Part shown: positions 5,821-11,705 of the stretch, in pieces
Layout: every line of letters begins with the position of its first letter
How positions within the stretch are numbered: the stretch's first letter is position 1
Source: JBBTDV01 sp038042605
GTDB taxonomy: Bacteria > Bdellovibrionota > UBA1018
DNA length: 11,705 nucleotides
Assembly: GCA_964358645.1 (NCBI GenBank)
Contig: CAYHPW010000073.1
Span: 1-11,705, forward strand
Direction of reading: 5' to 3'
Translations under genes and position numbers: made by a program
The notes under the pieces: model-generated
What the model saw: the letters and a program-made list of their open reading frames with translations, nothing else
Databases searched by the model: none
Told to the model about the DNA's origin: nothing

Positions 5821-7323
5821 ATGGTAATCTTTAATAAGCAGAGCCCATTGATCATGCGAATAAGTTCATGTCAGATTGCTAGTGCGTTTAGTGCTTTTTT
5901 AGTTGGTATTCTTGCATGTACTCATGGCGAAATTAGAATGTCGCCACAACAACCGGAAGCCTTCCTTAATAAAGTTCAAATCGAATTAGATCTCACGCAA
6001 TCGGACAGTGAACTGCATGTTCTAGCCGAAAAAATCAATAAAATAGTCAAAAAGAAAGAAAAAGAAATTGATGAGAATGATCTTTTTAATATTGAGCAAT
6101 TTTACAGTCTTTACCAAGCTGGTTTTGAGCTAGCTAATTCACAAAAATTGAGAATTCCTGCTTATTCTAAAATTAAAATTAAGCTGCCGTCTTTTTGTTT
6201 GGATCCAAATAAAGCCATTCCTTCAACCAATGAAACGTTCGATTGGACCAAGGAAGACACTGAAATTCCTTACTATGCCAAGGTTATTGGACTAATATCG
6301 AATGAAACAAGTTACCCGCAAGAGGATATCCAAGAACTGATTTGGAACCTAAGAAATAAGACTAGATTTGAAAATTATCCTCCGCACTTACAAAAAATAC
6401 TGGAACGAATCGATCCTAATGTTAAGTTTATTTTGCCTTCTCGCATAGGTGATGCTGTTAGTGGTGAAGCTGAGAAAGTAATTCGTGATCATATTCCAGA
6501 GATAGGGGTTACTGAGGACACGTTTTCGCTACTTCAAGAGAGATATTATACCTATAAAGAGATTTCTTCACGCCTCAGAACGAAAGCGCAAGTACAGTCC
6601 TCTAAGAAACCAGAAATTGTAGCACTTCAAGACAAGATTACATTGTATGCTTCAACACAAAGCAACGGCTTCAACAAGCAGGAAGTTATTTTCTATAATC
6701 CAAATGGATCTGCTGCGTATGTCAATGTTTCAGAATACCACCTGCGACCCTTCGACCATGGCACGCAACGGATTGGTATTTATGCTGATGCAGATTTATG
6801 GCGTAAGTTTGCATCCTACATTGAAATGCTAATCAAGGATGCGATTATACGTAATTCTGCATATTGGTACCATGGTCAGGTAACGCAGTCAGAAGCTACG
6901 TTTATCAAATCGCATCCCATCGAAGCGCTTAATGCATACGCACAATCGCGAAGGGCCATTATTTCTACATGGAAACACTTTGGCAGAAACACTGAAGGCG
7001 ATGAAAGCGATGCATTTCGTCACTTTATTTGGGCAGGACTTCTTCTGCAGCAATTAGGAGAGGCTCGTGCGCGTGAATATCTATCTGCTCATGAAGAACT
7101 TGCTAAAAATAAAACTACTTCAGATAAGCAAGCCTCAGAGATGGATAAATACAACAACCAGGAAGGACTGCGAACTGCAAAAAGCCTGGCAGAAAAAAAC
7201 AAGCTATCCTTGGCGCATTTAGAAAAAGAGGCTCTTGATGCGATCGCGCATGACAGACTAAAGATTATTCGATCACAAGGAAAAAACACAACTTACCCAG
7301 TGAGTCACCAGGAGAAACAATGA
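5821..7323 (+). CDS. Lipoprotein with DUF6973-like C-terminal domain
   Basis: A 500-residue exported protein. The N-terminus has a hydrophobic signal segment (SAFSAFLVGIL) and lipobox ILAC with C33, so a lipid-anchored product is likely. An inner ATG at 5854 (residue 12) is an equally plausible start; neither has a good Shine-Dalgarno. The middle contains a lysine-rich helical stretch (KINKIVKKKEKEIDEND) and a segment around DIQELIWNLRNKTRF. The C-terminal part, about 393-456, reads GDESDAFRHFIWAGLLLQQL, then SAHEE, then MDKYNNQEGLR. This is the DAFRH...W...AHE...MD.YNN pattern of DUF6973-type domains, often found at the ends of secreted or toxin-like proteins; their activity is not settled. 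Its stop overlaps the next gene's start (ATGA), so the two products are probably made together. Confidence 0.75.
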   Translation: MVIFNKQSPLIMRISSCQIASAFSAFLVGILACTHGEIRMSPQQPEAFLNKVQIELDLTQSDSELHVLAEKINKIVKKKEKEIDENDLFNIEQFYSLYQAGFELANSQKLRIPAYSKIKIKLPSFCLDPNKAIPSTNETFDWTKEDTEIPYYAKVIGLISNETSYPQEDIQELIWNLRNKTRFENYPPHLQKILERIDPNVKFILPSRIGDAVSGEAEKVIRDHIPEIGVTEDTFSLLQERYYTYKEISSRLRTKAQVQSSKKPEIVALQDKITLYASTQSNGFNKQEVIFYNPNGSAAYVNVSEYHLRPFDHGTQRIGIYADADLWRKFASYIEMLIKDAIIRNSAYWYHGQVTQSEATFIKSHPIEALNAYAQSRRAIISTWKHFGRNTEGDESDAFRHFIWAGLLLQQLGEARAREYLSAHEELAKNKTTSDKQASEMDKYNNQEGLRTAKSLAEKNKLSLAHLEKEALDAIAHDRLKIIRSQGKNTTYPVSHQEKQ

Positions 7324-8111
7324 CCCTGTGGCGACCGCGATTAATCATTGTTCTTGTGCCGGCTTTTTTATTCATTTACGCGCGATGGATTGAACCAAAT
7401 TGGATTGAGGTAACGGAACATCGAATACCGGCAAAGGTTGACCGCCCATTGAAAATACTACAGCTTTCTGATGTCCATACAAATGGTTTGGCCACCCGGG
7501 AATTAAAAGTGCTACGTATTATCAAACAGCAGAAACCGGACGCAATTGTTATTTCAGGGGATACAGCGCCTGATGGTGGAAATTGGAGCGGAGCCAGGGC
7601 TTTTCTTGAACGTTTGCGAGCCCCGCTTGGCGTATTTTTGATTCGTGGGAATTGGGAGCACTGGAATCCTGACTCTGCAGAATTACAGATGTACCGTGAT
7701 GCTGGGATCACTTTCCTAAATAATGACTCTCGCCAAATCTCCCGAAAGGTTTGGATTGTCGGAATCGATGATCCATTTGCTGGTAGCCCTGATTTGCAAC
7801 AGGCATTTTTGCAGGTTCCGCACATCCCAAATGATGTGTTCAAAATCGTTTTGTTTCATTCCCCAGCATATTTTGATTCTATTAAGCAGCATATTGATCT
7901 TGGTCTTTCGGGCCATACGCACGGCGGACAGGTGCGACTTCCTTTTTTTCGCCCTTTCTTTTTGCCAGACGGGTCTGGCGATTACTTAGCGGGTTGGTAT
8001 AACAAAGGATCGAGCCGCATGTATGTTAGTCGCGGTGTGGGAAACTCAATAGCCGAGTTTAGATTCTATTGCCGACCCGAGATCAGTGTATTTTTTCTTG
8101 ATCCGTATTAA
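7320..8111 (+). CDS. Membrane-anchored metallophosphoesterase (YkuE-like)
   Basis: A 263-residue calcineurin-like phosphoesterase. A hydrophobic N-terminal anchor (residues 8-20, IIVLVPAFLFIYA) precedes the catalytic domain. Metal-binding motifs appear in family order: LQLSDVHTNG (D51, H53), ISGDTAPDG (D81), RGNWEHW (N111), LFHSP (H180) and GLSGHTHGGQ (H199, H201). GNW replaces the more usual GNH, which is seen in relatives of YkuE. Members act on phosphodiester or pyrophosphate substrates at the membrane; the substrate here is unknown. The ATG at 7320 overlaps the stop of the lipoprotein gene, so translation is coupled. No terminator was seen after the stop. Confidence 0.9.
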   Translation: MTLWRPRLIIVLVPAFLFIYARWIEPNWIEVTEHRIPAKVDRPLKILQLSDVHTNGLATRELKVLRIIKQQKPDAIVISGDTAPDGGNWSGARAFLERLRAPLGVFLIRGNWEHWNPDSAELQMYRDAGITFLNNDSRQISRKVWIVGIDDPFAGSPDLQQAFLQVPHIPNDVFKIVLFHSPAYFDSIKQHIDLGLSGHTHGGQVRLPFFRPFFLPDGSGDYLAGWYNKGSSRMYVSRGVGNSIAEFRFYCRPEISVFFLDPY

Positions 8112-8128
8112 AATTTTTGGTGAGCTCA

Positions 8129-8323
8129 CTACCGTCTCACAAGAAGCCGTTCTATTTTATTGATATAATCAATCAAGCCGTTTTGTGGAGCTTCATATAA
8201 CGCTACTGACTCGGTAGCAATCTCACGGATAAAAGTTAAACCTAGCTTGCTTGCCAGTGCTTCCAAAGCCTTGCGTTCTTTCATCCGCAGTTTGAAATTT
8301 GATCTTGGTGAACTACTAAGCAT
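8129..8323 (-). CDS. Small hypothetical protein, 64 aa
   Basis: Not recognised. A basic 64-residue protein, MLSSSPRSNFKLRMKERKAL at the start, with helical middle (ALEALASKLGLTFIREIA) and a hydrophobic-charged end (LIDYINKIERLLVRR). No signal peptide or membrane segment. The ATG at 8323 lacks a Shine-Dalgarno and lies in AT-rich sequence; a short or absent leader is possible. It is convergent with the phosphoesterase gene, whose stop lies 17 bases away. A 10-bp palindrome GTGAGCTCAC (8120-8129) lies between the two stops. The protein-like composition favours a real gene, perhaps half of a former two-gene module. Confidence 0.5.
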   Translation of the reverse strand: MLSSSPRSNFKLRMKERKALEALASKLGLTFIREIATESVALYEAPQNGLIDYINKIERLLVRR

Positions 8324-8573
8324 ATTAATACTTATAACATCAATATAGTGTTGTTGCGTAACATTTTGCCGCCCCGGCCGGAAACGTTGTGTGTGAGAGC
8401 TCGTGCAGATTGCTTTCTAAGAAAACTGTCCATTCCATTAGCCATTCCATTAGCCATTCCATTAGCCATTCCATTAGAATGATTTTCACTACGGTGGATC
8501 TTTCCCGACAACACAATTAAGACAGGAAATTGAATATTTTAAGTAGTGACTGACGATTATTCTGATACATAAA
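8324..8573. other. Intergenic region holding a tandem repeat
   Basis: About 250 bases without a confident gene. A minus-strand frame (8332-8514, GTG start) translates the tandem repeat as repeated MANG, but has no ribosome site and no family resemblance. Part of the stretch (8366-8395) is distinctly GC-rich, with CCGGCCGG, unlike its flanks. Confidence 0.5.
8430..8477. repeat. Four perfect 12-bp tandem repeats (VNTR)
   Basis: CCATTCCATTAG is repeated four times without a mismatch. Each unit also contains the internal near-duplication CCATT-CCATT. The unit length is a multiple of three, so copy changes would keep a reading frame. Perfect identity points to recent expansion. Confidence 0.97.
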
Positions 8574-9104
8574 TCATTTTAAATTTTTCAATAAAAATGG
8601 CTCGCGTGGACAGGGACTTTCATCACCAGAGTATGCGTCATAACAAAACCCCCGTTCGTTAGCGATAACTACAAACTGAAGACTCTGCCCGTTGTCATAA
8701 AAAGTCCCAATATTGTGGAAGGTGTATTTTTGCTCTCCTTTGATCTTCGGCTTGTTAAGATAACCAATCCCACCAATATAAACCATTTTTCCTGTTTTAA
8801 GAATTTTCCCAATTTTATGAATGCGTCTAGAGCAGCTTTCTTTGTCGAGGACATTGGTTTGAGCAACCGTAAGAACTGTATTTTCTCCATCAAGGATACG
8901 CATCAAGAAACCATAAGCGTCATTAGGGTCCTTAGAGTCACTGTCGTGTTGATGCTCGCACTCAAGTACGACACGATCAGGTGTTACTTTGAATTCTGCT
9001 GCATTTTCTTCTTGCATAAGAACCATAAAAGAAGAAGTCGCACAGCCGGACAGAAGAAAGAACAGCAGAATATGAATAGAGTTACTTATTTTTAAGTAAA
9101 TCAT
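8574..9104 (-). CDS. Small lipoprotein of unknown function
   Basis: A 176-residue protein with a clear lipoprotein signal: MIYLKISNSIHILLFFLLSGC, lipobox LSGC with C21. The mature part is about 155 residues and hydrophilic, with four further cysteines (in VVLECEHQ, KESCSRR, GFCYDA and SPCPRE) that could form disulfides in the periplasm. No enzyme motif was recognised. The start overlaps the 3' end of the transglycosylase-like gene by 23 bases, so the two are co-transcribed and probably coupled. The overlap and order suggest a partner or inhibitor role for the upstream product, but this is inference. Confidence 0.75.
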   Translation of the reverse strand: MIYLKISNSIHILLFFLLSGCATSSFMVLMQEENAAEFKVTPDRVVLECEHQHDSDSKDPNDAYGFLMRILDGENTVLTVAQTNVLDKESCSRRIHKIGKILKTGKMVYIGGIGYLNKPKIKGEQKYTFHNIGTFYDNGQSLQFVVIANERGFCYDAYSGDESPCPREPFLLKNLK

Positions 9105-9759
9105 AGCTTTCTTTAAAATTGGTAAGGGCTTTGTTTTTAAGATCAGTCTTGCTTTTGAGTATTCCCTTATATTCCAATATCAACTCTTCTTGATTTGGGG
9201 CTCGCTTCAATTGATTCGTAGCCGTTACTCTCTTTCTAAACAGCCAGCGCACACCTATTGGAATTGCGATGTTCGGATCCTTTAGCAGATCTTTTTGGCG
9301 GATTTTATTAAAAATAAAATCCTTTGCTTCTCCTTTGGGGTCCTGCACGACTTTCAAAGTGCTTGGTGTGATTTGAGTGATACCAATGGCTTTTCTGTTT
9401 TCGCGGGGGTCAACGCAAAAACCTGATTCACTTGCAATGAGCGCCTTCACTACATCTGGATCAAGTAGAGGATCGGCATTAAATTTCTTATTGAAGTAAT
9501 CCGTCCACACTGCGATTACTTCGTCATACTTATCGGAATCTTTATAGGCTTTTAATTTCCATCTAGTTGGGTAGATAATCCCTTTGCGATCGTAATTCTT
9601 AAAGATGGATTCGATTTCTGGCACATCTAAATACGTGCCTTTCAAACGCCGCAGGTGGCGATCTCTTATCGTGATTCCAGTAGGATTTTTTTTGCTAACG
9701 GTAACATGCAGGGGGTGCTCGCGGACTGTCGTGACTTTCTTTAGAATCTTTTTAGCCAT
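9082..9759 (-). CDS. Lytic-transglycosylase-like (SLT domain) protein
   Basis: A 225-residue protein with a soluble lytic transglycosylase-type core: VVKALIASESGFCVDP, with catalytic glutamate E111, then AIGITQITPSTLKVV (124-138). These enzymes cleave the glycan strands of peptidoglycan. The region before it (TIRDRHLRRLKGTYL and VIAVWTDYFNKKFNADPL) is an N-terminal extension seen in related proteins. The N-terminus MAKKILKKVTTVREHP is basic and has no signal peptide, odd for a cell-wall enzyme. It could be exported by another route, delivered like a phage or secretion-system lysin, or inactive. The ATG at 9759 has only a weak ribosome site. It overlaps the lipoprotein gene downstream. Confidence 0.82.
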   Translation of the reverse strand: MAKKILKKVTTVREHPLHVTVSKKNPTGITIRDRHLRRLKGTYLDVPEIESIFKNYDRKGIIYPTRWKLKAYKDSDKYDEVIAVWTDYFNKKFNADPLLDPDVVKALIASESGFCVDPRENRKAIGITQITPSTLKVVQDPKGEAKDFIFNKIRQKDLLKDPNIAIPIGVRWLFRKRVTATNQLKRAPNQEELILEYKGILKSKTDLKNKALTNFKESYDLLKNK

Positions 9760-9779
9760 TACCAGTAGAATACTTCAGA

Positions 9780-9890
9780 TCAGGCACCGCTAGCAAGAAT
9801 CCACAAAATCTCATTTAAAACAATATCCACTTCGATTGGCAAAGAGCTTTCTTCCAACTGCTCTTTAATTCCAGAAAACTTCACGTCCAT
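9780..9890 (-). pseudogene. Probable 3' remnant of an MNT-type nucleotidyltransferase gene
   Basis: A 36-codon frame reads MDVKFSGIKEQLEESSLPIE, then VDIVLNEILWILASGA. The part FSGIKEQLEESSLPIEVDIV matches the ending of minimal nucleotidyltransferase (NTP_transf_2) domains, where a helix of LKE.LEES.LP leads into a VDlVd strand. The catalytic GS...D.D part is missing upstream and the tail diverges after VDIV. An in-frame TAA directly precedes the ATG. The best reading is the debris of an MNT toxin-antitoxin or antitoxin-like gene. Confidence 0.45.
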
Positions 9891-10123
9891 TTATGGTTAC
9901 TCCCGAGCACTAAAACACTCAAGAGTACCGTAATAACCTTAGGCGACACGTAGCCTCCGATAAGCTTTTCGGAGCCACTCGATCTGTTGGGCTGGGGGAA
10001 ATGAAAGGATCTCATCCTCAGAAATGGCAAGAAGAGGTTCCTCTTCCCAGCGACGGAGGGTGACCTATTTCGGGGCACCGAATGAGTTCGACTCACTTGA
10101 TCAACCAGTAGCTCAAACCCCAG
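9891..10123. other. Degenerate region between HigA and the MNT remnant
   Basis: No intact gene. The minus-strand frame 10064-9939 is open without a start codon and contains VTLRRWEEEPLLAISEDEIL and then QIEWLRKAYRRLRVA. It looks like the C-terminal part of a small helical protein, possibly the gene that stood before the nucleotidyltransferase. A dyad CTCCGA/TCGGAG lies at about 9954-9973. A GTG-started frame across the region (9881-10096) has composition unlike a protein and was not called. Confidence 0.4.
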
Positions 10124-10444
10124 TTAAGCCGCCTTCACTTCCACCTTGAGATCAAGATCGGCATCGTCAACGAGGGCTTGAAGCGCCAACGATACGAATT
10201 GTTCTTTGGAGTAGCCAAGAACAAGGGCAAACCGAGCTGCACGTTCGGGGCTGACAACCTTTCGTCCCTTCTCAATATCGCAAAGATGTTGTCTCGAAAC
10301 GCCAAGCTTCTTGGCAAATACGGCCAGGGTCACTTCTTCGCCGAGTCGAATGGATTGAAGGAGTCGAGCCAAAGTCAGTGGCCCTCCCGTGATGCGCTCC
10401 AAAGTCTTTACCGCGTCGCTCTTTGGTTTCTTTTTAGTACTCAT
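10124..10444 (-). CDS. higA: HigA-type antitoxin, XRE helix-turn-helix
   Basis: A 106-residue antitoxin. The HTH is clear: LTLAVFAKKLGVSRQHLCDI, then EKGRKVVSPERAARFALVLG, typical of XRE/Cro-type domains. A basic N-terminal tail (MSTKKKPKSDAVKTLERITG) and an acidic C-terminal tail (VDDADLDLKVEVKAA) flank it. The ATG at 10444 has GGTGG about 8 bases upstream; the longer open frame to 10507 lies within the toxin gene. It overlaps the toxin stop by 11 bases. Toxin-first order is typical of higBA. It should neutralise the toxin and repress the shared promoter. Confidence 0.87.
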   Translation of the reverse strand: MSTKKKPKSDAVKTLERITGGPLTLARLLQSIRLGEEVTLAVFAKKLGVSRQHLCDIEKGRKVVSPERAARFALVLGYSKEQFVSLALQALVDDADLDLKVEVKAA

Positions 10445-10712
10445 GCTTATCCACCCTTTCGACGAACACAAATTCAACTTGATCCTTCTCGATCCGATAG
10501 TAGGCACGATAACCTCGTGTCAGTCGGATTGAGCGGAGGCCCTTGAGCTTGCCCTTGCAAGGCTCGTCATGAAAGCTGGATACTTTCTTAACTTCTTCCA
10601 GGCCCCGCCGCTCCACGTCCAAGACCCACGCAAAGAATAGATCGGCGACGTATCGCTGTACCTTCTCAAGTTCTTTCCCTGCTTGCTTACTTATGATGAC
10701 CTTGAAGATCAT
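10434..10712 (-). CDS. higB: RelE/HigB-type toxin
   Basis: A 92-residue RelE-superfamily toxin, expected to cleave mRNA at the ribosome. It reads MIFKVIISKQAGKELEKVQR at the start, a helical middle (VADLFFAWVLDVERRGLEEV), and the strand core KLKGLRSIRLTRGYRAYYRI, ending VEFVFVERVDKHEY. Basic residues in the RSIRLTRGYRAYY segment and the final KHEY are typical of active members. I chose the ATG at 10712. A TTG at 10730 would extend it by six residues, but it lies between the -35 and -10 of a good promoter. With the ATG start the message would have almost no leader. The frame is intact. Confidence 0.87.
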   Translation of the reverse strand: MIFKVIISKQAGKELEKVQRYVADLFFAWVLDVERRGLEEVKKVSSFHDEPCKGKLKGLRSIRLTRGYRAYYRIEKDQVEFVFVERVDKHEY

Positions 10713-10746
10713 CCCTATTTGTAAACCCAATAGGAGTACAAGTCAA
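10712..10746 (-). promoter_or_regulatory. higBA promoter, probably leaderless
   Basis: On the minus strand, TTGACT (10741-10746) is followed after exactly 17 bases by TACAAA (10718-10723). The transcript start expected about 7 bases later coincides with the ATG at 10712. GGG directly before the ATG cannot act as a Shine-Dalgarno. The inference is leaderless translation of the toxin and normal initiation at the antitoxin, which has its own Shine-Dalgarno. Confidence 0.55.
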
Positions 10747-11201
10747 GAAATCAGTGAAATCCCCTAATTTCGTCCCGCGGTCTTTTGGGCGTTTCAGTCA
10801 TTTGCCCCCCGTTCATGCCGCTAACGATTCGCGTGCACCATGTTCTAAACTCGTCGAGTTTGCCCAGCCAAAATCCTCACGATACGTTTGCGAGAGTGTT
10901 GTCGATCATTAGACTTCTTTTGTTACTGGATGCTACTGTGGCTTCACAAAATCTATAATTGCATTTGATTATATAACCGTCCACCCCGCCGGGGGCATCC
11001 GCTCAAGGTCGTTAAACATCAAATCGAACTTCTGCTTCGAGTGGATTGGTCCGCCATTTTACGCCGCGTAAATGCAAAATCCCGGCTTAAGCTTAAGTTT
11101 TGCCTCACACCCGTAAAAAAAACCAGTTACGAATCACAATACTTTTTCATTGCAAACGACTTGACCTCTACACACTCAAATCCGGGTAGAAACCATTATA
11201 A
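10747..11201. other. Gene-poor stretch with short decayed frames
   Basis: No supported gene in about 450 bases. A plus-strand ATG frame at about 10816 would encode roughly 47 residues with no family pattern. A minus-strand frame ending with MFNDLERMPPAGWTVI (around 10975-11020) looks protein-like but is very short. A 12-bp palindrome CTTAAGCTTAAG lies at 11086-11097. The mixture suggests remains of older genes. Confidence 0.45.
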
Positions 11202-11244
11202 ATGAACACATAGTTCTACTAAATAAAAAGAACTATGTGTTCAT
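11202..11244. repeat. 16-bp perfect inverted repeat with 11-base loop
   Basis: ATGAACACATAGTTCT (11202-11217) is exactly complementary to 11229-11244, around an A/T-rich loop (11218-11228). It lies downstream of the minus-strand cysteine-rich gene. It could be a strong transcription terminator without a classical U-run, an mRNA-stabilising stem, or the scar of a small inverted-repeat element. Confidence 0.85.
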
Positions 11245-11251
11245 AAGTCAA

Positions 11252-11274
11252 ACCGGTGAGGTTAACCTTCCGGT
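11252..11274 (-). terminator. Compound palindrome just after the cysteine-rich gene
   Basis: ACCGG and CCGGT flank a perfect 10-bp palindrome AGGTTAACCT, with one extra base on one side. It begins 7 bases after the stop codon of the minus-strand gene and is followed there by TTT. It is terminator-like but the T-run is short. With the 16-bp inverted repeat beyond it, the gene is followed by two stem-loops in series. Confidence 0.4.
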
Positions 11275-11280
11275 GCTGAT

Positions 11281-11583
11281 TTACAGTGTATGAATGGGTC
11301 CGCCGCAAGATTTTTCGAATTCTAATTTTAATTTATCACATTTATTTTTACACGTATTTACACAGTCAACATGTTTTATCTGACATTTTTTGGTGCATTC
11401 AGAGATGGGATCTGTGCAGTTCTGATTGGGCTTACATGGACGTAATGGTTTTACCGTCATGCATTTTTCGGCACATGCTTTTCCAGCGTTGTCACAACCC
11501 TGAGCGCAAGTGTCACTGAAGGCTATTGGTGCACTCAATAGAGTGCCAGCTATCGCAAGTACAAACAATATTGAGAATCGCAT
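11281..11583 (-). CDS. Secreted cysteine-rich protein with duplicated CX3C-X6-CX3C module
   Basis: A 100-residue protein with a Sec signal peptide (MRFSILFVLAIAGTLLSAPIAFS, cleavage probably before DTCAQ). The mature part is about 77 residues with 12 cysteines. Two copies of the spacing C-X3-C-X6-C-X3-C are visible: CAQGCDNAGKACAEKC and CTKKCQIKHVDCVNTC, the second followed by KNKC. Between them is a proline-rich linker with CKPNQNC. Paired CX3C motifs usually make disulfide-linked helical hairpins, so a small oxidised periplasmic or outer protein is likely. Function is unknown. The start has a strong Shine-Dalgarno, AAGGAAAGGA at 11591-11600. No promoter was certain in the AT-rich upstream 100 bases. 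No partner gene is visible. Confidence 0.8.
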   Translation of the reverse strand: MRFSILFVLAIAGTLLSAPIAFSDTCAQGCDNAGKACAEKCMTVKPLRPCKPNQNCTDPISECTKKCQIKHVDCVNTCKNKCDKLKLEFEKSCGGPIHTL

Positions 11584-11705
11584 TACTTATTCCTTTCCTT
11601 AAAATTCAGTAAAAAAACGGTTTACTTACACACAATATTTTATGTTATATTTTCACTGCTGTCCGGTTCGGTGCTTAGCATAAAAACAAGAAAAGCCTGA
11701 AATCT
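11584..11705 (-). promoter_or_regulatory. Upstream region of the cysteine-rich gene
   Basis: It contains the ribosome site AAGGAAAGGA (11591-11600 on the minus strand), seven bases before the ATG, and AT-rich sequence around 11625-11655 suited to a promoter. No clear -35/-10 pair could be chosen. Confidence 0.4.

Noticed and set aside
5616..5834. Plus-strand 72-codon frame across a terminator-like hairpin
   Set aside because: Begins inside the hairpin region, lacks a ribosome site and has no recognisable pattern; treated as leader sequence.
8430..8477. Tandem repeat considered as a CRISPR array
   Set aside because: Units are 12 bp and directly adjacent, with no spacers and no cas genes.
8332..8514. 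Minus-strand frame with repeated MANG
   Set aside because: GTG start without ribosome site, composition driven by the tandem repeat, no family pattern.
9881..10096. Minus-strand 71-codon frame
   Set aside because: The product is not protein-like, and a different frame of the same stretch gives better protein-like segments.
10020..10110. Possible tRNA 3' end (TTCGACT-like T loop)
   Set aside because: Stem pairing is poor and no acceptor, D or anticodon arms are present.
10124..11583. Chromosomal integron cassettes with attC sites
   Set aside because: Several small same-strand genes suggested it, but no paired RYYYAAC and GTTRRRY sites at proper spacing were found by eye.

Overview
This window looks like an accessory stretch of a Gram-negative chromosome or large element. 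Two proteins carry lipobox signal peptides, others look exported, and base composition is moderate and uneven. No rRNA, tRNA, replication gene, integrase or transposase was seen. The taxon cannot be fixed from sequence alone; Bdellovibrionota-like or Leptospira-like genomes are guesses only.

Layout. Left end (60-1339): a BrnTA-type toxin-antitoxin pair on the minus strand, whose toxin is split by a one-base slip in an A6 run. Divergent from it is a BlaI/MecI-family repressor with two identical operator half-site pairs over its promoter. A stop/start overlap links the repressor to the broken N-terminal stub of its expected M56 (BlaR1-like) partner. Middle left (1334-3917): two divergent AAA+/DUF4143-type ATPases of the same architecture, each with its own large palindrome at or just before its start. 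Middle (4038-5109): a minus-strand two-gene operon of a winged-helix + GHKL ATPase fusion and a small STAS-like (DUF4325-type) protein, preceded by a nested operator. This is the best candidate for an underdescribed regulatory switch. Then a small unknown gene (5378-5614).

Right half: a plus-strand lipoprotein with a DUF6973-like C-terminus, coupled by ATGA to a membrane-anchored metallophosphoesterase (5821-8111). Next come a 64-aa unknown gene, a perfect 4 x 12-bp tandem repeat, and an overlapping pair of a lytic-transglycosylase-like protein and a lipoprotein (8574-9759). After that lie remnants of what looks like a nucleotidyltransferase (MNT-type) module, an intact HigBA/RelE-type toxin-antitoxin pair (10124-10712), about 530 bp with inverted repeats but no clear gene, and a secreted cysteine-rich protein with a duplicated CX3C-X6-CX3C module (11281-11583).

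Several small autoregulated modules (toxin-antitoxin pairs, ATPases, GHKL/STAS) sit next to decayed genes (brnT, M56, MNT-like). This fits a region of repeated gain and loss. The modules appear to be independent cassettes rather than one pathway. The gene pairs that clearly work together are brnTA, blaI/M56, GHKL/STAS, lipoprotein/phosphoesterase, SLT/lipoprotein and higBA.
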